A stretch of 64,000 bases of DNA, taken from NCBI GenBank assembly GCA_910586485.1, contig CAJUIA010000010.1:53675-117674 (forward strand), written 5' to 3'. Shown here one piece after another: positions 33,472-43,155 of the stretch. The notes under the pieces are model-generated. The model saw nothing but the letters and a program-made list of their open reading frames with translations, made no database searches and was not told where the DNA came from. Source of the stretch: an uncultured Acetatifactor sp. Lineage in GTDB: Bacteria; Bacillota; Clostridia; Lachnospirales; Lachnospiraceae. Position 1 is the stretch's first letter; each line of letters opens with the position of its first letter. Both the position numbers and the translations under genes were made by a program.

Positions 33472-34629
33472 ATGAAGAGATTATTCGGTTTCATGAAGAA
33501 GGAAGCTGTATTGTGTGTGGCATTACTGCTTGCGGCCGTTTCGGCATGTGTCGTTTTGCCGGACCGGGAGTACATGAATTACATAGATCTGCGGACACTG
33601 GCAATCTTGTTTAGTCTGATGAGCGTTATGGCGGGATTACAGAAGATGGGGTTATTCCGCCGGATTGCCTGCGGACTGTTGAAAAGGGTGGGAAGTCCTG
33701 TAAGCCTGGTAATGGTATTGATGCTGCTGTGCTTTTTTTCTGCGATGCTGATTACCAATGATGTGGCTTTGATTACCTTTGTCCCCTTTACCTTTACCCT
33801 GCTGGAAATTCTGGGGGAAGAGCAAAGACGGAAGCTGGCACTGCCCGTGGTGGCAATGCAGACCATAGCTGCCAATCTGGGCAGCATGCTGACGCCGATA
33901 GGCAATCCGCAGAATCTTTATCTTTATGGTGTGTCCGAAATGCCTATGGGTAGCTTTGTTTTGCTGATGCTGCCGTATGCGGTAGTTTCGCTCATTTTTT
34001 TGTTGATATGGGCGCTTATGGCAGGCCGAAGCTGTAAAGGCGGATGGAGCCGCGGGGCGGAGCAGCTGCAGGGACAGGAAGCAGCAGACTTCCGTTCAAG
34101 GCCAGTGCTGATCCGATTGATCATTTATCTTGTGTTGTTTTTGCTTTGTCTGCTGGCAGTAGCCCATGTGATTCCCTGGCAGGCGGTGCCGCTGATGGTC
34201 CTTTTGGCAATTTTACCGATGGATCGGAAGGTTTTGGCTAAGGTGGATTATTCCCTGCTTTTGACATTTGTGGGATTTTTCGTTTTTATCGGCAATATGG
34301 GTAGAATTCCGGCGTTTTGTGATTTCCTGGAGAGGGCGGTAGCGGGCCGGGAAACATATGCAGCCATTGCCGTCAGCCAGGTAATCAGCAATGTGCCAGC
34401 GGCCCTTCTTCTGTCCGGCTTTACAAACGCATATGAAGAACTGCTGATAGGTGTGAATCTTGGTGGGCTGGGAACGCTGATTGCTTCCATGGCCAGCCTG
34501 ATTTCATACAAGTATGTAGCGAAGGAAGAAAGCAGCCGCAAAGGGAAATATATTCTGATTTTTACAGTGAGCAATCTTTTGTTTCTGGCGGTGCTTATGG
34601 GTTTTCATTTTTTATGGAGAAAGGTATAG
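33472..34629 (+). CDS. SLC13/ArsB-NhaD-type permease
   Basis: This 385-aa protein has ten or more membrane segments and motifs of the ion-transporter superfamily (ITNDVALITFVPF in the first half, SNVPAALLLSGF in the second, and GSMLTPIGNPQN). The substrate could be a dicarboxylate, citrate or another anion and cannot be told from sequence. ATG 33472 follows AAAGAGGG. Confidence 0.85.
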   Translation: MKRLFGFMKKEAVLCVALLLAAVSACVVLPDREYMNYIDLRTLAILFSLMSVMAGLQKMGLFRRIACGLLKRVGSPVSLVMVLMLLCFFSAMLITNDVALITFVPFTFTLLEILGEEQRRKLALPVVAMQTIAANLGSMLTPIGNPQNLYLYGVSEMPMGSFVLLMLPYAVVSLIFLLIWALMAGRSCKGGWSRGAEQLQGQEAADFRSRPVLIRLIIYLVLFLLCLLAVAHVIPWQAVPLMVLLAILPMDRKVLAKVDYSLLLTFVGFFVFIGNMGRIPAFCDFLERAVAGRETYAAIAVSQVISNVPAALLLSGFTNAYEELLIGVNLGGLGTLIASMASLISYKYVAKEESSRKGKYILIFTVSNLLFLAVLMGFHFLWRKV

Positions 34630-34645
34630 TCAGAATAAGAAAATC

Positions 34646-34674
34646 TTGTAATTTGGGCAAAATTTTAATATAAT
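34646..34674 (+). promoter_or_regulatory. Promoter of the ECF transporter operon
   Basis: TTGTAA and TATAAT are 17 nt apart. The -10 overlaps the ATG at 34673, so that codon cannot be the ecfA1 start, which supports ATG 34721. Confidence 0.75.
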
Positions 34675-34720
34675 GAATGAGCGCGGAAAAGCCGGAAGTG
34701 AGAAGGAATATAGCAGAAAT

Positions 34721-35635
34721 ATGGGAATTGTCAAAGCAGAAGATGTGACATTTGAATATATCAGGCGGGATGAAGAAGGCAATGTGGAGGGAATCACCAC
34801 TGCAGTGGACAAGGTGAGCCTGGACGTAAAGCAGGGTGAGTTCATTGCAATTCTGGGGCATAACGGTTCCGGGAAGTCAACCCTGGCAAAGCATATTAAC
34901 GCCATACTGTATCCCACGGAAGGTACGGTATGGGTGGACGGTATGAATACCGCGGAGGAAAGCAAGGTATGGGAAATCCGCCGTACGGCCGGGATGGTGT
35001 TTCAGAATCCGGATAACCAGATTATCGGGCAGGTGGTGGAAGAGGATGTAGGCTTCGGGCCCGAAAATATGGGCATTCCTACAAAGGAGATCTGGGAGCG
35101 GGTGGAAGAAAGCCTGAAGGCGGTAGGCATGTATGAATTCCGCAAGCACTCCCCCAATAAGCTTTCCGGCGGGCAGAAGCAGAGAGTTTCCATAGCCGGG
35201 GTTTTGGCCATGCACCCTAAATGTATTGTGCTGGATGAGCCTACGGCGATGCTGGACCCCAAGGGCCGTAAGGAGGTCATTCGGGCAGTGCGGGCTCTGA
35301 ACGATGTGGAAAGGGTGACGGTGATTTTGATCACTCATTATATGGAAGAGATCATTCATGCGGACAGAGTGTTTGTTATGGACAAGGGGAAGATCGCCAT
35401 GGAGGGCACGCCCAGAGAAATCTTTTCCAGGGTGGAAGAGCTGCAAGAGCAGCGGCTGGATGTACCGCAGGTGACGCTTCTTGCTTATGAGCTGCAAAAG
35501 CGGGGCATTCGGCTGCCGGACGGAATATTAACTGCAAGAGAGCTTGCGGATGCGCTGCTTGAAGCTTGCGCCGCCCCGTCGCATAAAATGTTCCGGAATG
35601 GAGAAGAAAATGTCGATCATATTGGATCATGTTAA
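34721..35635 (+). CDS. ecfA1: ECF transporter ATPase EcfA1
   Basis: This about 304-aa ABC ATPase energises vitamin or metal uptake with EcfA2 and EcfT. Walker A is GHNGSGKST, the Q-loop FQNPDNQI is typical of EcfA, the signature is LSGGQKQR and Walker B is CIVLDEP. ATG 34721 is chosen since the upstream ATG 34673 lies in the -10 box. It overlaps ecfA2 by 26 nt. Confidence 0.95.
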   Translation: MGIVKAEDVTFEYIRRDEEGNVEGITTAVDKVSLDVKQGEFIAILGHNGSGKSTLAKHINAILYPTEGTVWVDGMNTAEESKVWEIRRTAGMVFQNPDNQIIGQVVEEDVGFGPENMGIPTKEIWERVEESLKAVGMYEFRKHSPNKLSGGQKQRVSIAGVLAMHPKCIVLDEPTAMLDPKGRKEVIRAVRALNDVERVTVILITHYMEEIIHADRVFVMDKGKIAMEGTPREIFSRVEELQEQRLDVPQVTLLAYELQKRGIRLPDGILTARELADALLEACAAPSHKMFRNGEENVDHIGSC

Positions 35636-36470
35636 TTATATATATGGCGAGGATACACCGCTGGCGGTAAAGGCGCTGGACGACATCTGCCTGCAGATTC
35701 CGGACGGGCAGTTTATCGGCATCATAGGACATACCGGCTCCGGAAAGTCCACTCTGGTACAGCATTTGAACGGATTGCTGAAGGCGTCTTCCGGCAGCAT
35801 TTATTTTAACGGCGAGGATATTTACGACAGGGACTTTGACAGGAAGAAGCTGCGGGGGAAGGTAGGGCTGGTGTTTCAGTACCCGGAGCATCAGCTGTTT
35901 GAGATAGATGTGTTTACGGATGTCTGCTTCGGACCGAAGAATCTGGGATTGGATAAAAAGGAAGTGGAGCTTCGGGCGTATGACGCTCTGCGTAAGGTGG
36001 GGCTGCCTGATGAGTTGTTTTACCAATCGCCTTTTGATTTATCGGGCGGCCAGAAAAGGCGGGTGGCTATAGCGGGTGTCCTTGCCATGAAACCGGAGGT
36101 GCTGGTACTGGATGAGCCTACGGCCGGGCTGGATCCCAAAGGGCGGGAGGAAATACTGCATCAGATCAGGGATCTTCAGAAAAAGACGGGAATGACCGTT
36201 ATTCTGGTATCTCACAGCATGGAGGACGTGGCAGAATATGTGGACCGGATCATCGTCATGAACAGAGGAAGAGTCATGTATGACGATGTGCCGAGAGAGG
36301 TTTTCCGGCATGGAAAAGAGCTGGAAGAGGTGGGACTTGCGCCGCCCCAGGTGACATACATTCTGCAGGAGCTGAAAAGCAGAGGACTGCAGGTGGATAC
36401 GGATGCCACTACCGTGGACGAGGCAGCAAAGGCGGTCATGAGGGCCCTGGGAGAAAAACATGCTACGTGA
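35610..36470 (+). CDS. ecfA2: ECF transporter ATPase EcfA2
   Basis: This 286-aa ATPase has Walker A GHTGSGKST, the Q-loop FQYPEHQLF, signature LSGGQKRR and Walker B VLVLDEP. ATG 35610 follows GGAGAAG; longer in-frame starts lie deeper in ecfA1. It overlaps ecfT by 11 nt. Confidence 0.95.
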   Translation: MSIILDHVNYIYGEDTPLAVKALDDICLQIPDGQFIGIIGHTGSGKSTLVQHLNGLLKASSGSIYFNGEDIYDRDFDRKKLRGKVGLVFQYPEHQLFEIDVFTDVCFGPKNLGLDKKEVELRAYDALRKVGLPDELFYQSPFDLSGGQKRRVAIAGVLAMKPEVLVLDEPTAGLDPKGREEILHQIRDLQKKTGMTVILVSHSMEDVAEYVDRIIVMNRGRVMYDDVPREVFRHGKELEEVGLAPPQVTYILQELKSRGLQVDTDATTVDEAAKAVMRALGEKHAT

Positions 36471-37275
36471 TATTACGTTAGGACAATATTATCAGACAGA
36501 GTCGGTGATCCACAGACTGGATCCGCGGGTTAAGCTGGCAGGCACCCTGCTGTTCATTATCTCTCTGTTTTTTTTCAAAAACTTTATAGGTTATCTGCTT
36601 GCGGCGTTTTTTTTGTTCCTGGTGATCCGGCTGTCTCATGTACCCTTTCGGTTCATGGTGAAGGGGATGCGGGCGATCCTGTTTCTGCTTTTGCTCACGG
36701 TGACCTTTAACCTGTTTCTGACGCCGGGAGAGCCGCTGGTTACCATGTGGAAGCTGACGATCACAAAGGAAGGGTTAAAAACGGCAGGCACCATGGCGGT
36801 GCGGCTGATTTTGCTGGTGGTGGGGTCTTCGGTCATGACCCTGACTACCACGCCCAACAATCTGACGGACGGCATGGAGAAGGGGCTGGGATTTTTAAAA
36901 ATATTCCGCGTCCCGGTTCATGAGGTGGCCATGATGATGTCCATTGCTCTGCGTTTTATTCCTATATTAATGGAAGAGACGGATAAAATCATGAAGGCCC
37001 AGATAGCCAGAGGCGCGGATTTTGAAAGCGGAAATCTCATCCGCCGGGCCAAGGCGCTGGTGCCGCTGATGGTCCCGCTGTTTATATCGGCCTTCCGGCG
37101 GGCTAATGATCTTGCCATGGCGATGGAGGCGCGCTGCTACCGGGGAGGCAGCGGCAGGACGAAAATGAAGCCCCTGATTTATAAGGGGCGGGACAGGATT
37201 GCGTATCTTTGTATTCTGCTTTACCTTGCAGCCAGTATCTTTCTGGGCCGATTGCAGCTGCCGGTCCTGGGATGA
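36460..37275 (+). CDS. ecfT: ECF transporter transmembrane subunit EcfT
   Basis: This 271-aa protein has about six membrane segments and the two coupling motifs AQIARGAD and AMEARCYRG that contact the ATPases. No S-component gene lies here, as in other group II ECF modules that share several S subunits. Confidence 0.95.
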   Translation: MLRDITLGQYYQTESVIHRLDPRVKLAGTLLFIISLFFFKNFIGYLLAAFFLFLVIRLSHVPFRFMVKGMRAILFLLLLTVTFNLFLTPGEPLVTMWKLTITKEGLKTAGTMAVRLILLVVGSSVMTLTTTPNNLTDGMEKGLGFLKIFRVPVHEVAMMMSIALRFIPILMEETDKIMKAQIARGADFESGNLIRRAKALVPLMVPLFISAFRRANDLAMAMEARCYRGGSGRTKMKPLIYKGRDRIAYLCILLYLAASIFLGRLQLPVLG

Positions 37276-37392
37276 CGGGTGTGCTGCAGGCTGTGAAATA
37301 TCTGAATGTTTAAGAGGAAGAAAATAATGATTTAAAATATGTTTCGGGAAGAAGGCGGTTATCGTCTCCTTTCGTGGGGAATGGGAAGAAAT

Positions 37393-38130
37393 ATGAAGCG
37401 AGTACGTTTGACGGTGGCTTATGACGGAACGAATTATCACGGCTGGCAGCTTCAGGACAACGGTAATACCATAGAAGCCGAGCTGAACAAGGCATTGTCG
37501 GATCTGTTTGGAGAAGCAATTCAGGTGATCGGGGCCAGCCGGACAGATGCGGGGGTCCATGCTCTGGGGAATGTGGCGGTCTTTGATACGGAAAGTCCCA
37601 TGGCTTCCTCAAAGATTTCTTATGCTCTGAATCAGAGGCTGCCGGAGGATATTCGTATCCAGAAATCGGAGGAGGTCCCGAAAAGCTGGCATCCAAGACA
37701 CTGTGAAAGTCGAAAAACCTATGAGTATCGGATTTACAGGGGAGAATTTCCCATGCCGGTAAAAAGGCTGTACTCCCATTTTGTCTATCATCCTTTGGAT
37801 GTGGAAAAAATGCGTGAGGCGGCGGCTTACCTGGAGGGGAAGCATGATTTCAAAAGCTTCTGCCAGGCGGGAGCGCAGGTGGAAAGTACGGTGAGGATTC
37901 TGTATCTGGTGCTGGTGGAGGAACAGGGAGCCGATCTGGTAATCAGAGTCTGCGGCAGCGGATTTTTATATAATATGGTGAGGATTATCGTGGGGACGCT
38001 GCTGGAGGTCGGGCAGGGGAAACGCGCGCCGGAATCCATGGCCGAGATACTGGCTGCCTGTGACCGCTCGGCGGCGGGTCCCACAGCCCCTGCCAGAGGA
38101 CTGACGCTGGTTAGGTATGAGTTTTTTTAG
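37393..38130 (+). CDS. truA: tRNA pseudouridine(38-40) synthase
   Basis: This 245-aa enzyme has the catalytic Asp in SRTDAGVHALGN and the family motifs VAYDGTNYHGWQ and VRIIVGTLLEVG. ATG 37393 is preferred over ATG 37339, as TruA proteins begin here. Confidence 0.97.
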   Translation: MKRVRLTVAYDGTNYHGWQLQDNGNTIEAELNKALSDLFGEAIQVIGASRTDAGVHALGNVAVFDTESPMASSKISYALNQRLPEDIRIQKSEEVPKSWHPRHCESRKTYEYRIYRGEFPMPVKRLYSHFVYHPLDVEKMREAAAYLEGKHDFKSFCQAGAQVESTVRILYLVLVEEQGADLVIRVCGSGFLYNMVRIIVGTLLEVGQGKRAPESMAEILAACDRSAAGPTAPARGLTLVRYEFF

Positions 38131-38232
38131 AAATGCGGGGTAGAAATCCGGTTGAAGTCCGGCTGAACTTCAGTCGGCCGAACATCGGCCGAACTCAGTG
38201 CCCAACTCCGGCGGAAAAATTTGAAAATAGCC

Positions 38233-38403
38233 TTGACACAGAGGACACGGTATAATATAATTTATGGATGTGTGACAGTGTTTCTATGCGCAGATACCAA
38301 AGCCCCGGTAATGCGCTGAAATAGAAAATAATCCGAAACGGCCGAAGCTGCTGAAACTGGTTCGGCACAAAACTCGAAGAAAAAGTAATACGGAGGGAAT
38401 ATC
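38233..38403 (+). promoter_or_regulatory. Promoter and leader of rplM-rpsI
   Basis: TTGACA (38233-38238) and TATAAT (38256-38261) are 17 nt apart, and a leader of about 135 nt follows. Firmicutes often carry an L13-responsive leader here; I can see possible stems (CGGCCGAAG region) but cannot confirm the motif. Confidence 0.7.
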
Positions 38404-38832
38404 ATGAAAACATTTACGCCCAGTGCTGCTGCCATTGAAAGAAAGTGGTATGTGGTAGATGCTGCAGATATGACTCTTGGCCGCCTTGCTGCTGAGGTTG
38501 CCAGGATTTTGCGGGGAAAGCATAAGCCCATTTTTACGCCTCACCTGGACACAGGCGATTATGTGATCGTTGTCAATGCAGAGAAGATCAAGGTAACCGG
38601 TAAGAAGCTGGATCAGAAAGTGTATAAGCATTATTCCGGCTTTATCGGTGGTCTGAAGGAAACTACCCTGAAAGAAAAATTAAACAAGAAGCCTGAGGAA
38701 GTGATTGAACATGCAGTGAAGGGAATGCTTCCCAAGGGACCTTTAGGAAGACAGATGTACACCAAGCTTTATGTATACGCAGGGCCTGAGCATAAGCATG
38801 CTGCGCAGAAGCCCGAAGTGCTGGCATTCTAA
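38404..38832 (+). CDS. rplM: 50S ribosomal protein L13
   Basis: This 142-aa protein shows WYVVDAADMTLGRLAAEVA and AVKGMLPKGPLGR. It is paired with rpsI as usual. Confidence 0.98.
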   Translation: MKTFTPSAAAIERKWYVVDAADMTLGRLAAEVARILRGKHKPIFTPHLDTGDYVIVVNAEKIKVTGKKLDQKVYKHYSGFIGGLKETTLKEKLNKKPEEVIEHAVKGMLPKGPLGRQMYTKLYVYAGPEHKHAAQKPEVLAF

Positions 38833-38853
38833 GGGATAGGAGGAGAATAATCA

Positions 38854-39249
38854 ATGGCTAAGACTGAAAAATACTACGGTACAGGCAGAAGGAAAAAATC
38901 AATCGCCAGGGTGTATCTGGTACCCGGTAAGGGCGAGGTTACCATTAATAAGAGAAGCATGGACGACTATTTTGGTCTGGAAACTTTGAAGGTGATTGTA
39001 CGTCAGCCCATGGCTCTGACCGAGACAGCTGAAAAGTACGACGTTCTGGTTAATGTTAAGGGCGGCGGATATACGGGTCAGGCAGGTGCGATCAGACACG
39101 GTATTGCAAGGGCGCTGCTTCAGGTGGATGCAGAATACAGACCTGCATTGAAGAAGGCCGGTTTCCTTACCAGAGACTCCCGCATGAAGGAGAGAAAGAA
39201 GTACGGCTTGAAGGCTGCAAGACGCGCGCCTCAGTTCTCCAAGAGATGA
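38854..39249 (+). CDS. rpsI: 30S ribosomal protein S9
   Basis: This 131-aa protein starts with YYGTGRRKKSIARV and ends KYGLKAARRAPQFSKR, the tail reaching the P-site tRNA. A terminator follows. Confidence 0.98.
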   Translation: MAKTEKYYGTGRRKKSIARVYLVPGKGEVTINKRSMDDYFGLETLKVIVRQPMALTETAEKYDVLVNVKGGGYTGQAGAIRHGIARALLQVDAEYRPALKKAGFLTRDSRMKERKKYGLKAARRAPQFSKR

Positions 39250-39280
39250 CAAATGGAATACGGGATTTCAAGAATATATA

Positions 39281-39308
39281 CTCCGCAGGTTTCCCCTGCG
39301 GAGTTTTT
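39281..39308 (+). terminator. Terminator after rpsI
   Basis: CTCCGCAGG pairs with CCTGCGGAG (9 bp) around TTTCC and is followed by TTTTT. Confidence 0.93.
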
Positions 39309-39386
39309 CTGATCTATTAACATTTCAGGCTATTTGGGTTACAATATATTTTAAGCTTATATAGATTTCATAATGGAGGTGCTGTT

Positions 39387-39509
39387 ATGTTTCCAAAGGT
39401 GGTACAGGTGAAGCCAATGCAGGATTATACGGTTTATGTATATTTTGAGGACGGGAAGATAGTTCATTACGATATGTCACAGATGATTGAAAAAGAAGCT
39501 ATTGCATAG
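39387..39509 (+). pseudogene. DUF2442-like fragment, C-terminal half missing
   Basis: The 40-aa frame (MFPKVVQVKPMQDYTVYVYFEDG opening, in part) matches the first half of DUF2442 proteins, which are about 75-85 aa. It stops after MIEKEAIA, and the sequence beyond does not restore the second half. AATGGAGG precedes the ATG. It looks like a remnant, although a short functional form cannot be excluded. Confidence 0.6.
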
Positions 39510-39591
39510 TGTGAATGCGTTTAGAGGTTTGGTATGTGATGTATTGGTATGTGATGTAATAGAAGCGTACGGGCAAGGAGGAAACCGTTCA

Positions 39592-40185
39592 ATGATACCG
39601 AGCAGGGAAGAGGCGGAGCTGATTTTAAGAGAGGCAGAAAACTGCAATCCGGGTCCGTGGGGGAATCATAGCCGGGTGGCGGCTCATTGTGCAAAGGAAA
39701 TTGCGGCAAGGTGCGAGGGCATGGATCCTGATAAAGCTTATATTTTGGGCCTGCTGCACGATATAGGAAGAAAATTCGGGACAAGACATTTAGGGCATGT
39801 GGCGGACGGCTATACATATATGATGTCCTTAGGTTATGACGAAGCGGCCAGGGTTTGCCTGACCCATTCCTTCCACGATCAGACTACCGACGGATATATC
39901 GGAAAGTTTGACGTAACGGATCAGGAGCTGAGGATGATTCAGGAGCGTCTGAAGGAGCTGGAGCCTGACGATTATGACCGATTGATCCGGCTGTGTGATT
40001 CCTTGGCGGGAGCGGAAGGAGTATTGGACATAGAGGAAAGAATGGAAGACGTCAGGCGCAGATATGGTTCCTATCCTCAGGAAAAGTGGGACAGTAATCT
40101 GGCGTTAAAAAAGTATTTTGAGGAAAAGATGGGCGAAAGTATTTATGAGGCAGTGGATCGGGACGGTTACAGGAGCTTCACGTGA
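39592..40185 (+). CDS. HD-domain phosphohydrolase
   Basis: This 197-aa protein has the HD-superfamily metal motif (HSRVAAHCAKEIA, then LLHDIGRKFG, HVADGY, LTHSFHD). It probably hydrolyses a phosphoester of a nucleotide; the substrate is not evident. ATG 39592 follows AAGGAGG; the upstream extension contains the tandem repeat TATGTGATGTA and is not coding-like. Confidence 0.85.
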   Translation: MIPSREEAELILREAENCNPGPWGNHSRVAAHCAKEIAARCEGMDPDKAYILGLLHDIGRKFGTRHLGHVADGYTYMMSLGYDEAARVCLTHSFHDQTTDGYIGKFDVTDQELRMIQERLKELEPDDYDRLIRLCDSLAGAEGVLDIEERMEDVRRRYGSYPQEKWDSNLALKKYFEEKMGESIYEAVDRDGYRSFT

Positions 40186-40328
40186 GATGCCATGTGAAAA
40201 TTTTACAAGGGGGACTTGATAGACGGATTTTCTCCACCGTGTCATACTAAAATCAGCGGTACACAAAACAGGTGCGCATCTGTCGGATGTAAAACCGTGT
40301 GATGAAAAAATGAAGTGGAGGAAGGTCT

Positions 40329-41297
40329 ATGAAACTGACAATCGGAGAAAAAATTGCCCTGCTTCGCAAGGCAAAAAACATTACCCAGACAGAATTGGCG
40401 GAATATCTTTTTCTGACTCCCCAGACTGTCTCCAGGTGGGAGGTGGACAACGGGGTTCCGGAGATCACGCTGCTGCCGAAAATTGCAACCTTTTTCGGCG
40501 TAAGCATTGACGAGCTTTTTGGAGTGACTTCGCTGGAGCGCGCGGAGGATTTGGTGTGTAAATATTCTGTATTGCGAGACGACCGTTCGTTTCAGGAGGC
40601 TATGGAATGCTTAAATTCTCAGCTCCAGACCATAGATGCTATTTACGGGAACGGTACGGAAGATACCGCCGAGCTGGATGAAGCAAGAGACAGGCTGGAG
40701 GCACAGAAGCTGCATATGTGGATTCAGCAGGGCAGGGAGGCATTTAAGAGGGCTTACACGATCGCGGATTCTTTTGTGGAAAAAACAGAGGGAAAATTGG
40801 ATCATCCCTGGTATCAGCGTATGAGACTACAGAGAAATCAGCTCAGCATTGCCATGGGAAAAGGGCGTGAGGCTCTGGCAAAGTGCAAAAAGGATTTTGA
40901 GGAACACCCGTGTGTAATGACCCTGCAGTTTTATTTCAGCCTGCTGAATGATCTCAGTTACTATGAGGATATTCTTTCCCTTCAGGAGACGGAGAGCCGC
41001 GTAAGAGAGATTACACTTCCGCCCGCGGAGAAAAATCTGGACATTTGGTGGACGGTTATTTATGTTGCTGCGGAGACGGACAGGGAAGACCTGATGGAGC
41101 AGTATATGCCGCCGGTTCTGGAGGTCTGCGGCGAGCAGGAGGAATATCAGTTTCGCATGTGTCTGCTGAACTGGTATCGGAAAAGAAATCAGCAGGATAA
41201 ACTGGAGCAAAACCGGCAAAGACTGCTGGAGCTGCTGCCGAAAATGGCGTATAACAAGTACTTTGAAGAGGCTGCCAGAAAGACGATTGAGCAGTGA
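40329..41297 (+). CDS. XRE-family regulator with helical repeat C-terminus
   Basis: This 322-aa protein has an N-terminal helix-turn-helix (GEKIALLRKAKNITQTELAEYL, VSRWEVDNGVPEITLL) and a long alpha-helical region resembling TPR repeats. Such regulators often sense peptides or stress, but no ligand is evident. GTGGAGGAAGG precedes ATG 40329. Confidence 0.85.
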   Translation: MKLTIGEKIALLRKAKNITQTELAEYLFLTPQTVSRWEVDNGVPEITLLPKIATFFGVSIDELFGVTSLERAEDLVCKYSVLRDDRSFQEAMECLNSQLQTIDAIYGNGTEDTAELDEARDRLEAQKLHMWIQQGREAFKRAYTIADSFVEKTEGKLDHPWYQRMRLQRNQLSIAMGKGREALAKCKKDFEEHPCVMTLQFYFSLLNDLSYYEDILSLQETESRVREITLPPAEKNLDIWWTVIYVAAETDREDLMEQYMPPVLEVCGEQEEYQFRMCLLNWYRKRNQQDKLEQNRQRLLELLPKMAYNKYFEEAARKTIEQ

Positions 41298-41360
41298 GTT
41301 AAGTCGGCACGGCCGTCTCTGTACCGTGAGGTATAAACGCAGGGTATCTTTCGGACAGTA

Positions 41361-43058
41361 TCAGCTTCCGGTATTATAAGCGGGATTCTGCGCAGTCTGT
41401 AGCGGAGTAACTGTCTTTGACAGGTCGATTCCCCGCACTGCCTGACGGATCCTCAGCACCAGATCCGGCGAAACGGACAGCTCGTCGATTCCCATGCGCA
41501 GAAAGGCCTCGGTAAGTGTGGTATCTGCGCCCAGCTCGCCGCAGATGCCGATCCGAATGCCGTGTCGGTGAGCGCTTTCCGCACTCATCTCGATCAGGCG
41601 CAGGACGGCCTCGTGGTGAGGGTCCACAAATTGTTCCACATCAGGATTCTGTCTGTCGCAGGCCAGGGTATACTGGGTGAGGTCGTTGGTTCCCACACTG
41701 AAAAAATCCGCCATGGATGCCAGCTTATCGCTGATGAGGGCCGCGGCGGGAGTCTCGATCATAATTCCCAGCTTTACCTGATCGGAAAAATGGATTCCCT
41801 GCCGTCTTAATTCTTTTTTTACCTCATCACAGACTGCCAGTATCTTTTCAAGCTCCGAAACGGCGGTTATCATGGGGAACATGATACTTAAGCTTCCGTA
41901 AGCAGAGGCTCTATACAGTGCCCGCAGCTGGGTTCTGAAAATTTCCGGGCGCATCAGGCAAAGGCGGATGGCCCGGCAGCCCAGCGCCGGGTTTTCCTCT
42001 TGTTTCAGATGAAAATAATCTGCCTGCTTATCTGCGCCAATATCCAGGGTGCGGATAATTACCTGTCTGCCGGCCATGCCCTCAAGTACCTTTTTATAAG
42101 CGGCAAACTGTTCTTCCTCCGAAGGATAATCGGAGCGTTCCAGATATAGAAACTCGCTGCGAAATAATCCGATTCCTCCGGCGTCGTTGGCCAAAGCGCT
42201 TTTCACGTCTTCAACACTTCCGATATTCGCGTAAATGTCTATTTTTTTACCGTCCAGAGTGATATTTTCCCTGCCTCTCAGCTCCTGCAGCAGGTACTTT
42301 TTTTCCGTCAGCAGGCGCTGCTTTTCCAGCAGCTTTTTCAGGGCAGCTTCGTCGGGCTCCAGGAAAACTTCTCCGGTACAGCTGTCTACAACGGCTTTTG
42401 TCCCGTCGATCTGCTCCCTTAAAAACTCTTCGCCCACGCCGATTACTGCCGGTATATTCCGATTCCGCGCAAGGATGGCGGTGTGGGAGCTTAAGGATCC
42501 CTTGGCAGTCACAAAGGCCAGGATCTTATCCCGATCCAAGGCGGCGGCTTCACTGGGAGTAAGATCATCGGCGCAGAGGATGATCTTTTCTTCGGAAGCC
42601 GTCAGACAGGAATCAGACCCGGAGAGAATGCGGATCAAGCGGTCCGAAACGTCCTGTACGTCTGCTGTCCGGGCTTTCAGGCAGGGATCCTCCATGGCCT
42701 CAAATTTTTCCGCAAAGGCTTTGGCGGTACACAGGATGGCGTACTCCGCATTTACAAGCTGATCCCGGATGATGCTGTGGATGGAGTCGTTGTAAACCGC
42801 ATCCTCCAGCATCAGCTGATGAGCCGTAAAGATGGCTGCGCTTTCTTCTCCCGCATCTCTTAGGGTTCTTTCGCAAAGCTCATCCAGCTGCCGAAGCGCC
42901 AGGGTTTTTGCCTGCCGGAATCGGGCTGCTTCGCTTTCAGCGTCTGCGATGTGGATATAATTCACATGCCGGTCGGGCCGGTGAAACAGTCGCAGCCTTC
43001 CAAAGGCTATTGCTTCACCGATTCCCACACCCTGATATTTTTTCACATCTGTACCCAT
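41361..43058 (-). CDS. ptsI: Phosphoenolpyruvate-protein phosphotransferase (PTS enzyme I)
   Basis: This 565-aa enzyme passes phosphate from PEP to HPr. The active-site His lies in GSLSSHTAILAR, and the C-terminal PEP-binding barrel shows FRSEFLYL, GCRAIRLCL, SVGTNDLTQYTLACDR and ICGELGAD. ATG at 43058 (MGTDVKKYQGVGIG) follows AAAGGAG on the minus strand; the 13-codon upstream extension is rejected. It lies 97 nt downstream of fruK and lacks a neighbouring HPr gene. Confidence 0.96.
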   Translation of the reverse strand: MGTDVKKYQGVGIGEAIAFGRLRLFHRPDRHVNYIHIADAESEAARFRQAKTLALRQLDELCERTLRDAGEESAAIFTAHQLMLEDAVYNDSIHSIIRDQLVNAEYAILCTAKAFAEKFEAMEDPCLKARTADVQDVSDRLIRILSGSDSCLTASEEKIILCADDLTPSEAAALDRDKILAFVTAKGSLSSHTAILARNRNIPAVIGVGEEFLREQIDGTKAVVDSCTGEVFLEPDEAALKKLLEKQRLLTEKKYLLQELRGRENITLDGKKIDIYANIGSVEDVKSALANDAGGIGLFRSEFLYLERSDYPSEEEQFAAYKKVLEGMAGRQVIIRTLDIGADKQADYFHLKQEENPALGCRAIRLCLMRPEIFRTQLRALYRASAYGSLSIMFPMITAVSELEKILAVCDEVKKELRRQGIHFSDQVKLGIMIETPAAALISDKLASMADFFSVGTNDLTQYTLACDRQNPDVEQFVDPHHEAVLRLIEMSAESAHRHGIRIGICGELGADTTLTEAFLRMGIDELSVSPDLVLRIRQAVRGIDLSKTVTPLQTAQNPAYNTGS

Positions 43059-43155
43059 ACAGTGAGTCTCCTTTGCGAGTATAAACATCATGCGCATTCA
43101 CTCCTGCAAGCAGCGAGCCAAGCAGCAGCTGCAGTGAGGGCCGAATACCCTGCCG